Below are positions 36,352 to 44,840 of a DNA stretch of 64,000 bases, in pieces; position 1 is the stretch's first letter, and every line of letters begins with the position of its first letter. Both the position numbers and the translations under genes were made by a program. Source of the stretch: Clostridiaceae bacterium 14S0207 (GTDB lineage: Bacteria > Bacillota > Clostridia > Clostridiales > Clostridiaceae); the NCBI GenBank assembly GCA_003288255.1, contig CP026600.1:868001-932000 (forward strand), given 5' to 3'. Under the pieces are notes generated by a model that saw nothing but the letters and a program-made list of their open reading frames with translations, made no database searches and was not told the DNA's origin.

Positions 36352-38073
36352 ATGGCTAAGATAAATGTAATTATAGATGGTATTGAGGTTTTAGCAGAAG
36401 AAAATACTACTATTTTAGAAGCTGCTAAGCAAATAGGCATTACTATACCCACATTATGTTATCTAAAGGGCCAAGAGATTAAGGCTAATTGTCGTATATG
36501 TACTGTAGAAATTAAGGGTAGAAATAAAATGGTTACAGCCTGTTCTACTCCAGTATATGAGGGTATGGAAGTGCTTACAAATAGCAAAAAAGTTAGGGAA
36601 TTACGAAAGAATATTTTAGAACTTATATTAGCAGATCATCCTAAGGATTGTTTAAATTGTATTAAAAATGGGAATTGTGAACTTCAAAAATTAGCAGCAC
36701 AGTATAATTTAAGAACCATTGAATTTGAAAGAAGAGAAAAATATTTGCCTATAGATCATAGCAATCCATGTATAGTTAGAGACTTAAATAAATGTGTTAA
36801 ATGCGGAAGATGTGTTGAAGTATGCAAGAAAGTACAAGAAATGAATATAATAAATTATGCATTTCGTTCAGATGGATATACTATTTCAACACCATTTGGA
36901 ATACCATTAGAAAAAACTTCTTGTTTATATTGTGGACAATGCACAACAGTTTGTCCAGTAGGAGCTTTACATGAAAAAGAGGATATTGATAGAGTTTGGG
37001 AAGCCATTCAAGATCCAAACATGCATGTAGTTGTACAAGCAGCACCCTCTATTAGAGTTTCACTGGGAGAAGAATTTGGTGATGAAAGTGGGTATATAGT
37101 TACTGGAAAATTAGTAGCAGCTCTTAAGAGATTAGGATTTGATAAGGTATTTGATACTAATTTTGCAGCTGACTTAACTATTATGGAAGAAGGAAATGAA
37201 TTAATTTATAGAATAAAGAATAATGGAGTAATTCCTATGATGACTTCTTGTTGTCCGGGATGGATAAATTATGTGGAAAAATTAACGCCAGATGTTATAC
37301 CTAATATTTCTACATGTAAATCTCCACAAGAAATGTTTGGAAGTATAGCTAAAACATATTATGCAGAAAAGGTAAATATAGAGCCTTCAAAAATATTTAG
37401 TGTATCTATAATGCCATGTACAGCTAAAAAAGATGAAGCACAGAGAAGAAATATTGAGGAGATGGATGTTAGAGCTGTAGATGCTGTTTTAACTACTAGG
37501 GAACTTGCTAGAATGTTTAGAGAAACAGGGATGGATTTTAGTGTTTTAAAAGAAGAAAAATTTGATTCGCCATTAGGATTAGGGTCTGGTGCTGGAACTA
37601 TTTTTGGAGCTACTGGTGGAGTTATGGAGGCGGCATTAAGAACAGCCTATGAGAAAATTTCAAATGAAGAACTAAATAAACTTGAATTTAATGAGGTTAG
37701 AGGTTTAGATGGAATAAAAGAATCACAAGTTAATATAGGTGATTTAACTTTAAATGTAGCTGTTGTAAATGGTATAAAAAATGTAAGAAATATAGTTGAT
37801 CAAATAAGAATGGGTAAATGCAAATACCACTTTGTAGAAGTTATGTGTTGCCCCGGTGGATGTATAGGGGGCGGTGGTCAACCGTTTACAGATGAAGAAG
37901 GGAAGCGCGAGAGAATAAAGTCATTATATAAACTAGATAAAAATCTTCCAATACGTAAGTCACATGAAAATCCAGATATACAAATACTATATAAGGAATT
38001 CTTGGGAGAACCTTTAGGAGAAAGATCTCATAAACTTCTTCATACACATTATAGTAGTAAAAAAACTATATAA
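36352..38073 (+). CDS. hydA: [FeFe]-hydrogenase catalytic subunit
   Basis: 573 residues behind AAGGAGGAGATGT. Domain order: [2Fe-2S] (CYLKGQEIKANCRIC ... C, residues 1-80), His-ligated [4Fe-4S] (HPKDCLNCIKNGNCELQ), two [4Fe-4S] clusters (CVKCGRCVEVCKK, CLYCGQCTTVCPVG) and the H-cluster domain with all three signatures: TSCCPGW (about 298), MPCTAKKDEAQR (about 354) and EVMCCPGGCIGGGGQP (about 498). The full set predicts an active enzyme that makes or uses H2. With the NuoE and NuoF partners it should be the bifurcating (ferredoxin plus NADH) type. The maturases HydEFG are not in the window. Confidence 0.96.
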   Translation: MAKINVIIDGIEVLAEENTTILEAAKQIGITIPTLCYLKGQEIKANCRICTVEIKGRNKMVTACSTPVYEGMEVLTNSKKVRELRKNILELILADHPKDCLNCIKNGNCELQKLAAQYNLRTIEFERREKYLPIDHSNPCIVRDLNKCVKCGRCVEVCKKVQEMNIINYAFRSDGYTISTPFGIPLEKTSCLYCGQCTTVCPVGALHEKEDIDRVWEAIQDPNMHVVVQAAPSIRVSLGEEFGDESGYIVTGKLVAALKRLGFDKVFDTNFAADLTIMEEGNELIYRIKNNGVIPMMTSCCPGWINYVEKLTPDVIPNISTCKSPQEMFGSIAKTYYAEKVNIEPSKIFSVSIMPCTAKKDEAQRRNIEEMDVRAVDAVLTTRELARMFRETGMDFSVLKEEKFDSPLGLGSGAGTIFGATGGVMEAALRTAYEKISNEELNKLEFNEVRGLDGIKESQVNIGDLTLNVAVVNGIKNVRNIVDQIRMGKCKYHFVEVMCCPGGCIGGGGQPFTDEEGKRERIKSLYKLDKNLPIRKSHENPDIQILYKEFLGEPLGERSHKLLHTHYSSKKTI

Positions 38074-38216
38074 AAAATTATAATAGATAATAGTCAAATT
38101 ATAAGAAATTACAATACTTTTTAGCTAGTTTTGTCATTTACAGTGATATAAAGGTATGCTACCATAATACTAAACTTAGATTTGTCTAAAATATTTATAA
38201 TATGGTGGGGAGAAAA

Positions 38217-39161
38217 ATGAAAAAATTAGCTCAGAGGATTCCTGTACCTATAGCGGGATTAATGTTAGCTTTGGCTACTACAGGAAATTTATTATTATCA
38301 TATGGATCTATATATAGAAATATATTTGGATCTATATCAGGATTAATATTGATACTTTTAATATTAAAGATATTCTTAGATTTTAAAGGAATACTAAAAG
38401 ATTTAGAAAATCCTATTATAGCTAGTACAATTCCTACTTTTACTATGGGGGTAATGATTTTAACCACATATATAAAGCCATATATACCTTTAGTAGCGAA
38501 AGGAATCTGGATATTAGCTATTATACTTCATTGTTTTTTAATAGTTTATTTTACAGTAAAATTTATATTAAAATTTAATATAAAGAAAGTTTTTCCTAGC
38601 TATTTTATAGTGTATGTAGGGATTGCTGTAGTGAGTATAACTGCACCTGCATATAAAGCATTAAGTTTTGGTAGAGTTATATTTTGGTTTGGTTTTATTT
38701 CTTATTTGATGTTATTACCAATAGTAACTTATAGAATATTTTGTGTAAAACAAATTCAAGAACCGGCATTACCAACTATTATAATAATGGCTGCTCCTCC
38801 AAGTCTTTGTTTAGCGGGATATATATCAAGCTTTCAAGAAAAAAGTATTATTATGATAGGTTTTTTAACAATTTTATCATTAATAATGTTTATAGTATCA
38901 TTATTATATATACCTAAAATATTAAGAGGAAAGTTTTATCCGAGCTATTCAGCACTTACTTTTCCATTAGCTATAACTGCTGTAGCAATGAAACAAACTA
39001 ATGTGTTTTTAATAAAAAATAATAATTCAATAGGTGCATTAAAATATTTGGTAAAAATTCAAGAATTAATAGCAGTATCAATAGTAATATATGTTTTGAT
39101 AAAGTATTTTAAATTTATGTTTATTAAGGATAAAGTTGAATTAAATAAGGTTGTATCATAA
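38217..39161 (+). CDS. TDT family membrane transporter (TehA/SLAC1-like)
   Basis: 314 residues from ATG at 38217 (MKKLAQRIPVPIAGLMLALA), preceded by GGTGGGGAG; an ATG at 38202 lies before this site. About ten membrane helices in the tellurite-resistance/dicarboxylate transporter fold, with VPIAGLMLALATTGNLLLSYG and PALPTIIIMAAPPSLCLAGY as the repeated signature region. The substrate might be an anion, dicarboxylate or sulfite; the sequence does not decide. Single gene with a very strong terminator. Confidence 0.85.
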   Translation: MKKLAQRIPVPIAGLMLALATTGNLLLSYGSIYRNIFGSISGLILILLILKIFLDFKGILKDLENPIIASTIPTFTMGVMILTTYIKPYIPLVAKGIWILAIILHCFLIVYFTVKFILKFNIKKVFPSYFIVYVGIAVVSITAPAYKALSFGRVIFWFGFISYLMLLPIVTYRIFCVKQIQEPALPTIIIMAAPPSLCLAGYISSFQEKSIIMIGFLTILSLIMFIVSLLYIPKILRGKFYPSYSALTFPLAITAVAMKQTNVFLIKNNNSIGALKYLVKIQELIAVSIVIYVLIKYFKFMFIKDKVELNKVVS

Positions 39162-39163
39162 AT

Positions 39164-39216
39164 AAAAAAGATTATCTCAAATAAAACAGGAGTTTTATTT
39201 AGAGATAATCTTTTTT
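39164..39216. terminator. Strong bidirectional terminator
   Basis: AAAAAAGATTATCTC (39164-39178) pairs with GAGATAATCTTTTTT (39202-39216), extended inward by AAATAAAA with TTTTATTT. Serves the TDT gene and the convergent C_GCAxxG_C_C gene. Confidence 0.92.
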
Positions 39217-39232
39217 ATAGAAAATATAGAAA

Positions 39233-39694
39233 TTATTTAATGTTAAGATGTATTCCATCATCTAGAAGTTTACCAGCCACATAAGAAGCAACTTCGCCAG
39301 TTATTTTTATACAATGAGCCTTACGTTCGGCACAGGCAAAATCTTTAAAGTCTTTTGTCATTACACGACAACAAGTACTCTTATACATTTCTTTTATATG
39401 ATTATGTAAATCGGCGGCGGCAGGAAGCATTTTCTCATTCATAGTTTCACCATGACATCTTCCATAAACCATACCAAGAGCCATAACTCCACCACTTACA
39501 GCCCCACATAGACATCCCGATTTACCTACACCTATAGGAAAACCAGAAGCAAGTTTAGTTACTGAATCATCAAAAGGCTTGTCTAATAAATCATTAATAG
39601 TTTTTACAACTGCCTCTGAACAGAAAAATTCACCTCTTCTAAAATAGCCTTCTGCAATTTCTCTGACAATTTGCACTTTTTCTTCTCTTGTCAT
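39233..39694 (-). CDS. C_GCAxxG_C_C family protein (copy 2)
   Basis: 153 residues from the ATG at 39694 (MTREEKVQIVREIAEGYF), behind GGGAGGTAATTAT; the longer frame has no site. Same Cys pattern as copy 1: FCSE, GKSGCLCGAVSGG, YGRCHGE, STCCRVMTKDFKDFAC and HCIK. About 60% of residues match copy 1 by eye, with the same length, so this is a duplicated pair. Function not established. Confidence 0.87.
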   Translation of the reverse strand: MTREEKVQIVREIAEGYFRRGEFFCSEAVVKTINDLLDKPFDDSVTKLASGFPIGVGKSGCLCGAVSGGVMALGMVYGRCHGETMNEKMLPAAADLHNHIKEMYKSTCCRVMTKDFKDFACAERKAHCIKITGEVASYVAGKLLDDGIHLNIK

Positions 39695-40085
39695 ATAATT
39701 ACCTCCCAAAATTTTATTTATTTTTATAATAAAAATAGCATAATAATTATATTTCATTATATAGTATAGTAAAATTATAATCCAATAGAAAATTATTATT
39801 AATGATTAAAATTTAATAGATATAAAAAATGTTAAGCTGCATTATTAAAAGAATAAAAACAAAATTATTTTTATAAAGTAATTTAAGTATTAAGCCGAAA
39901 AAAGTATTAATAGAACTTTTAGAATAAAAAAGATTTGAATAAATTCTGAAAATTAAAAAAATATTTACAATTTTCGAAAAGATAGTATAATGGAAATAAT
40001 AGCAAATAATCAATAATAGAGAGATAAAAAATATCAGGATAATTATCAAGTATATTTTATAAAATAAAAATTTAGAGGTGAGTTA
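39695..40085. other. Intergenic region with promoter of the GNAT gene
   Basis: 391 nt, very AT-rich. A good sigma-A promoter reads right: TTTACA (39964-39969) and TATAAT (39986-39991), spacing 16, start about 39998. A 78-codon minus-strand frame at 39813-40049 has composition of random AT-rich DNA and no site; not called. Confidence 0.6.
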
Positions 40086-40607
40086 ATGTATTATGGAGAA
40101 AAGGTATGTTTAAGGGCTTATAAGGAAGAAGATATAAAGAAAGCATTACAGTTTATTAATGATAAAGAACTTATGAAAAATTTAACTACAAAGATTCCTT
40201 TTCCTATGACTTTATGGGAAGAAGAAGAATTTATAAAATCTCAAAAATCAAATCAAAAAGGAGAGTATAACTTTGCCATAGAAGATTTAGAGGCCAAAAA
40301 GTATATAGGTGGTTGTGGTATTAATGATGTTAATTGGCTTACTAGGGTAGCTACAGTTGGTATAATGATAGGAGATAAAGATTATTGGGGCAAAGGTTAT
40401 GGCTCAGATGCTATGCAAGTTCTTATAAAGTTTATTTTTGAAGATATGAATATGAGAAAAATAAGATTAAGTGCATTTTCATTTAATGAAAGAGCTTTAA
40501 AATGTTATACAAAGTGTGGATTTGAAATTGAGGGTGTTTTAAAAGATGAAATATTTAAAGATGGAAAGTATTATGATGAAATGATTTTATCTATTTTTAA
40601 TAAGTAA
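40086..40607 (+). CDS. GNAT family N-acetyltransferase (RimJ/RimL-like)
   Basis: 173 residues behind TTAGAGGTGAGTTA. Acyl-CoA-dependent acetyltransferase fold: N-terminal LRAYKEEDIKKALQFIND, the central YIGGCGINDVNWLTRVATVGIMIGD strand block, motif A GKGYGSDAMQVLIKFIFED (pyrophosphate loop), and SFNERALKCYTKCGFEIEG with the C-terminal motif B. Relatives act on protein N-termini, amino acids or spermidine; the substrate is unknown. Confidence 0.9.
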   Translation: MYYGEKVCLRAYKEEDIKKALQFINDKELMKNLTTKIPFPMTLWEEEEFIKSQKSNQKGEYNFAIEDLEAKKYIGGCGINDVNWLTRVATVGIMIGDKDYWGKGYGSDAMQVLIKFIFEDMNMRKIRLSAFSFNERALKCYTKCGFEIEGVLKDEIFKDGKYYDEMILSIFNK

Positions 40608-40666
40608 ATAAATAATTTCTTCTATGTTGGGAAAAATAATAAAAACAAAACATAGGAGGAGTTAAT

Positions 40667-40921
40667 ATGGGAAATGCAAAACTTCATGTAATTACAGGTG
40701 TAGTTAAAGATAGTAAGGGTGAAATAAGTGCATATAGACTTGAAAATGGAGATATAGTTGTTAAAGAACAAGCTGTTCAAATGGCTAAGGATGGTAAAAT
40801 AGATGGAGTTACTGTAGCAACATCTAAAACAGGCGAAGGATATTTAAGAAGTTATGGAGATGGAGATCCATCAAATAATTTATCTAATTTATTGATTATT
40901 GATTCAAAGGAAATTCATTAA
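40667..40921 (+). CDS. DUF3892 family protein
   Basis: 84 residues behind ATAGGAGGAGTT. A small soluble protein with ITGVVKDSKGEISAYRLENGDIVVKEQAVQMAKDGKIDGVTVATSKTGEGYLRSYGDG, the DUF3892 pattern. No function is established. Followed by its own terminator. Confidence 0.8.
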   Translation: MGNAKLHVITGVVKDSKGEISAYRLENGDIVVKEQAVQMAKDGKIDGVTVATSKTGEGYLRSYGDGDPSNNLSNLLIIDSKEIH

Positions 40922-40935
40922 AATTTACAATAATT

Positions 40936-40986
40936 AAAAAGCTATTTCATAGTAGGGAAAAGTCCTATTAATGAGGTAGCTTTTTA
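40936..40986 (+). terminator. Intrinsic terminator after the DUF3892 gene
   Basis: AAAAAGCTA (40936-40944) with TAGCTTTTT (40977-40985), extended by CAT/ATG and an inner TAGG/CCTA pairing. Confidence 0.8.
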
Positions 40987-41083
40987 TATTTAATACAAGT
41001 TTATAATTAATTATATAAAACTAGTATTAAATATGATAACATAAGAACTATATAATTTATTATATTAGTTAGGGGTGAAGAAA

Positions 41084-41395
41084 ATGATTTTAGTTACTAC
41101 TGATTCCATTTCAGGATGTGAAATGGAAACTATTCAATTAGTAAAAGGATCTACTATACAATGTAAAAATTTTGGAAGTGATTTTTTAAGTGGACTTAAA
41201 AATTTAGTTGGTGGAGAATTAAAAGCTTATACCGATATGATGAATGAAGCAAGAAGGATAGCTACAGAACGAATGATTGCAGAGGCACAAGGCTTGGGGG
41301 CAAATGCTATTGTAGGAATTAGATATACAACAAGTTCTGTCGCAGCAGGTGCTGCTGAAGTTATAGTATATGGAACAGCAGTAAAAATTAGATAA
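41084..41395 (+). CDS. YbjQ/UPF0145 family protein
   Basis: 103 residues from ATG at 41084 (MILVTTDSISGCEMETIQLV), behind TAGGGGTGA; a GTG at 41075 is inside the site. Family pattern: GSTIQCKNFGSDFLSGLKNLVGGELKAYTDMMNEARRIATERMIAEAQGLGANAIVGIRYTTS. These proteins form pentameric rings and were once called heavy-metal-binding; function is not established. Single gene. Confidence 0.88.
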   Translation: MILVTTDSISGCEMETIQLVKGSTIQCKNFGSDFLSGLKNLVGGELKAYTDMMNEARRIATERMIAEAQGLGANAIVGIRYTTSSVAAGAAEVIVYGTAVKIR

Positions 41396-41402
41396 TATAA
41401 AT

Positions 41403-41444
41403 AAACCGTTATGTTGTTAATATGGATGTGGCGGTTTGTTTTTT
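41403..41444 (+). terminator. Intrinsic terminator after the YbjQ gene
   Basis: AAACCG (41403-41408) with CGGTTT (41432-41437), further pairing inside, followed by GTTTTTT. Confidence 0.7.
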
Positions 41445-41532
41445 AAAAAATTATAATACGAACATTAATTGAATTTTAAAAATAAATGTACTATAATTAG
41501 TCTATTAAGATAATATGAAAGGATTGTATATT

Positions 41533-42612
41533 ATGGGACTATTAAATAAAACTTTGAATGAAATAAAACCTGCCTATAAAGAGGCTATAGATAAGGCATG
41601 GAAAAGGCTAGATGGATTAACTAAGCCTGTTGGAAGTTTAGGGGAATTAGAAGAAATATCAGCTAAAATGGCTGGAATTACGGGAAAAATATATAATGAG
41701 TTTCATAAGAAAAATATTGTAATTATGTGTTCAGATAATGGAGTTGTTGAAGAGGGTGTTAGTAGTTGTCCGCAAAAACTTACATATATAGTTTCAAATA
41801 ACTTTACAAAGGGAATTACAGGGGTTAATGTACTTTCACGTTTTTCTGAATCAGATATTACAGTAGTAGATGTTGGTATAATTGAAGATGTGGATAATCC
41901 TAAAATTTTAAATAGAAAAGTTAGATATAGTACGAACAATATGTGTGAAGGACCAGCTATGACTAGAGAAGATGCTATACGTTCTATAGAAATTGGAATA
42001 GAAGTAGTAGAGAATTTAGCACGAAATGGATATGATTTATTTGGAACCGGAGAAATGGGTATAGGAAATACAGCTACAAGTGCAACAGTTTTAAGTGTAT
42101 TATCAGGTATATCAGTAGAAGAATGTACAGGCAGAGGATCAAATTTAACAGATGAAGCTTTCGAAAATAAAAAAAGAGTTTTAAGAAAAGCTATAGAAGT
42201 TAATAAACCTAATAAAAATGATGTTATAGATGTTTTAAGTAAAGTAGGTGGTCTTGATATTGCTGGACTTTGTGGTTGCTTTATTGGGGCGGCTAAAATG
42301 AGAATGCCTATTTTAATAGATGGTTTTATAGCTTCTGCAGCAGCATTATGTGCATATAAACTAGAACCTAAAGTAAAAGACTATATGTTTGCATCACATA
42401 TGTCAGCAGAACCAGGGGCAGTTTTTGCAATGAAAGAAATGGGACTAAATCCTATGCTGGATTTAAGAATGAGACTTGGTGAGGGGACAGGATGTGCCTT
42501 AGGATTTAAGATTATGGAAGCTTCTATGTATATGATGAATTATATGGGTACTTTCGATGAAGCAGGTATTGTAACAGACTATTTAATTACTCCAACAGGT
42601 GAGAAGAAATAG
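41533..42612 (+). CDS. cobT: Nicotinate-nucleotide-dimethylbenzimidazole phosphoribosyltransferase
   Basis: Activates the lower-ligand base of cobalamin by moving phosphoribose from nicotinate mononucleotide to dimethylbenzimidazole (or another base in anaerobes). 359 residues from ATG at 41533 (MGLLNKTLNEIKPAYK) after GAAAGGA; the ATG at 41515 has no site. Motifs: LTKPVGSLGELE, MCSDNGVVEEGVSSCPQ, GEMGIGNTATSAT, GLDIAGLCGCFIGA, and SHMSAEPGA with the catalytic Glu region at the end. First of four genes for nucleotide-loop assembly. Confidence 0.95.
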   Translation: MGLLNKTLNEIKPAYKEAIDKAWKRLDGLTKPVGSLGELEEISAKMAGITGKIYNEFHKKNIVIMCSDNGVVEEGVSSCPQKLTYIVSNNFTKGITGVNVLSRFSESDITVVDVGIIEDVDNPKILNRKVRYSTNNMCEGPAMTREDAIRSIEIGIEVVENLARNGYDLFGTGEMGIGNTATSATVLSVLSGISVEECTGRGSNLTDEAFENKKRVLRKAIEVNKPNKNDVIDVLSKVGGLDIAGLCGCFIGAAKMRMPILIDGFIASAAALCAYKLEPKVKDYMFASHMSAEPGAVFAMKEMGLNPMLDLRMRLGEGTGCALGFKIMEASMYMMNYMGTFDEAGIVTDYLITPTGEKK

Positions 42613-42622
42613 GTGATTATAG

Positions 42623-43219
42623 TTGAATATATATATAGTAAGACATGGTTACACAGATGAAAATCATAAGGGAACTTATTATGGTGCATTAGATCCGGGA
42701 ATTAATAAAAATGGAAAAAAACAATGTGAACTTATAAGAAAAGAAATAGAAAATATAAATTTTGATAAAATTTATATTAGTTCTAAAAAAAGAGCCAAGG
42801 AAACAGCAAATCTAATTGTATCTAAGAAAATAGAATTTTATACTGACAAGAGGTTAGATGAAAGAAATTTTGGTGTTTTTGAGGGAAAAGAATATAAATA
42901 TCTTATGGAAAATTACAGTAAAGAATACAAGGAATGGGAAGAAGATTGGATTAATTATAAGATTCCAAATGGAGAAAGCCATAAAGATTTTTCACTTAGA
43001 ATATATGAATTTCTAGATGAAATTTTGCAAATATATAAGGAAAATGATAATATACTTCTAGTTACTCATGCAGGAGTTATTAGAGTAATATATACCTATG
43101 TTATGAATAAAGATATTGCTTTATTCTGGAAATTTGCATCGCATAATGGGGATTTATCTCTTATAAAGTATGAATACGGAAATATTTTCATTGATTTTAT
43201 AAAGCATAATAAGGAGTGA
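42623..43219 (+). CDS. cobC: Alpha-ribazole phosphatase (histidine phosphatase family)
   Basis: Removes the phosphate from alpha-ribazole 5'-phosphate (or from adenosylcobalamin phosphate) in the final steps of cobalamin synthesis. 198 residues. Start is TTG at 42623, behind AGGTGAT. Phosphohistidine motif VRHGYTDEN (His near residue 8), LDERNFGVFEGKEY with the acid/base Glu, and the second His in LLVTHAGVIR. Sits between cobT and cobU, which supports this role over a general phosphoglycerate-mutase-like one. Confidence 0.9.
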   Translation: MNIYIVRHGYTDENHKGTYYGALDPGINKNGKKQCELIRKEIENINFDKIYISSKKRAKETANLIVSKKIEFYTDKRLDERNFGVFEGKEYKYLMENYSKEYKEWEEDWINYKIPNGESHKDFSLRIYEFLDEILQIYKENDNILLVTHAGVIRVIYTYVMNKDIALFWKFASHNGDLSLIKYEYGNIFIDFIKHNKE

Positions 43220-43227
43220 AAAACAAT

Positions 43228-43776
43228 ATGTCGAAAATTACTTTAGTAACTGGTGGAAGTAGAAGTGGCAAAAGTACATATGCAGAAAATATTTATGAAG
43301 ATAGAGATGATGTTCTTTATATTGCAACTGCTATAGTTACAGATGAGGAGATGAAAGATAGAATTCAGCGTCATAAAGAAAGTAGAAATCAAAACTGGAA
43401 AACTCATGAAGGATTTAAAAATTTAGATAAGGCCATAGAAAATTTTAAAGGTGGCGCAATACTGTTAGATTGTATTACTATAATGACTACAAATCTTTTA
43501 TTTGAAGAGGAAAGAGATTTTGATAATTTTTCTAAGGAAGATATGGACAATATAGTACTACTTATTAAAAATGAATTTAAAAAATTAATAACTAAAGCTA
43601 GAAACATGAACTTAGATTTGGTTATGGTTACTAATGAAGTAGGGTGGGGAATAGTTCCAGAATATAAAATTAGTAGAATATATAGAGATATTGCAGGATT
43701 TATAAATCAATATGTGGCATCTCTAAGTGATGAGGTTTATTTAGTGGCTTGTGGGTTACCAGTTAAATTAAAATAG
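43228..43776 (+). CDS. cobU: Adenosylcobinamide kinase / adenosylcobinamide-phosphate guanylyltransferase
   Basis: Bifunctional enzyme that phosphorylates adenosylcobinamide and attaches GMP. 182 residues from the ATG at 43228, 11 nt after AAGGAG; a GTG at 43216 overlaps that site and the end of cobC. P-loop VTGGSRSGKSTYAE at the N-terminus, TAIVTDEEMKDRIQRHKESR with the guanylylated His, and VMVTNEVGWGIVPEYKISRIYRDIAG. Normal length. Confidence 0.94.
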   Translation: MSKITLVTGGSRSGKSTYAENIYEDRDDVLYIATAIVTDEEMKDRIQRHKESRNQNWKTHEGFKNLDKAIENFKGGAILLDCITIMTTNLLFEEERDFDNFSKEDMDNIVLLIKNEFKKLITKARNMNLDLVMVTNEVGWGIVPEYKISRIYRDIAGFINQYVASLSDEVYLVACGLPVKLK

Positions 43777-43872
43777 TATTATACAACTATGTAATAAAAA
43801 GATATATTATATTTGAAGATAGATATTTTTAATGAGTAATTATTAATTGACTTATGAATAGTAGGTGAAATT

Positions 43873-44631
43873 ATGAAAGAATTTTTTAATAACTTATTAC
43901 TTTATTTTCAGTTTTTTACAAGAATTCCTATTAATAAGTGCTTAAAATGTGAAAAAGAAAATTTTAGAGATGGTGCTTTCTTTTTCCCAGTTGTTGGGCT
44001 TTTTATAGGTTCAGTTCAATGGGGGATATATAAACTTTTAAATCCAATTTTCCCTGCAACTATTATAGCAGTAATTGTACTTATAGTTCCAGTTATATTA
44101 ACAGGAGGGCTACATCAAGATGGACTTGGTGATACTTTTGATGGATTTTTTTGTTTTAAAGGTGAAAAGGAAAAACTTTTAGAAGTAATGAAAGATAGCA
44201 GAATAGGAACCTATGCTTGTATTGCAATTATTGCAGATATGTTATTAAGATTTGCGGCAATCACTACCATAATACAAAGTGGAATGGCTTATATTTTAAT
44301 TGCTGCACCTATAATAGGAAGATTATCTGTAGTGTATATATGTAATATCGGAAAACCAGCTAAAAAGATTAGTTCAGCTAATATATACATTCAAAATATA
44401 GGGATAAAAGGACTTATATTAAGTATTATAATAACCATTTTATTTTTATTTAAGTTTATAGAAATAAAATATTTACTTATTTTAATAGTAGGTGCTTTAA
44501 TAGTATCTACACTATTTAATATGTTATGTAATAATAAAATAGGTGGGTTAAACGGAGATACTTTAGGGTGTAATTATGAGATGGTAGATGTATTTACTAT
44601 GCTTTTATATATTGCATTATTTATAAAATAG
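43873..44631 (+). CDS. cobS: Adenosylcobinamide-GDP ribazoletransferase (cobalamin synthase)
   Basis: Membrane enzyme that joins adenosylcobinamide-GDP and alpha-ribazole. 252 residues with six or seven membrane helices. Signature FTRIPINK at the N-terminus, GGLHQDGLGDTFDGFFCFKGEKEKLLEVMKDSRIGTYA with the acidic metal-binding residues, and GGLNGDTLGCNYEM. A 96-nt gap separates it from cobU but no terminator is seen there. Last gene of the cobTCUS unit. Confidence 0.95.
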   Translation: MKEFFNNLLLYFQFFTRIPINKCLKCEKENFRDGAFFFPVVGLFIGSVQWGIYKLLNPIFPATIIAVIVLIVPVILTGGLHQDGLGDTFDGFFCFKGEKEKLLEVMKDSRIGTYACIAIIADMLLRFAAITTIIQSGMAYILIAAPIIGRLSVVYICNIGKPAKKISSANIYIQNIGIKGLILSIIITILFLFKFIEIKYLLILIVGALIVSTLFNMLCNNKIGGLNGDTLGCNYEMVDVFTMLLYIALFIK

Positions 44632-44634
44632 GTT

Positions 44635-44689
44635 AAAAAGATAGTACTTAAATTCTTAAAAATTAAAGAAATTAAGTACTATCTTTTTT
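44635..44689 (+). terminator. Strong terminator of the cobTCUS operon
   Basis: AAAAAGATAGTACTTAA (44635-44651) pairs with TTAAGTACTATCTTTTT (44672-44688). Confidence 0.93.
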
Positions 44690-44840
44690 AAAACATTATT
44701 AGTAATATAAGTATTTATATCCAAGTATGTTGATCTTATACTTAATAAAATTTTCTTTAATTAGTTACTTAGTTTTTTTGTTTATTTTTCTATGTATAAA
44801 GATATATAGGAAAATGTTTTATTTAAATTTATTATAATTA

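Noticed and set aside
39813-40049. 78-residue minus-strand frame of hydrophobic residues
   Set aside because: No ribosome site, composition expected from random AT-rich DNA, and it overlaps the promoter of the GNAT gene.
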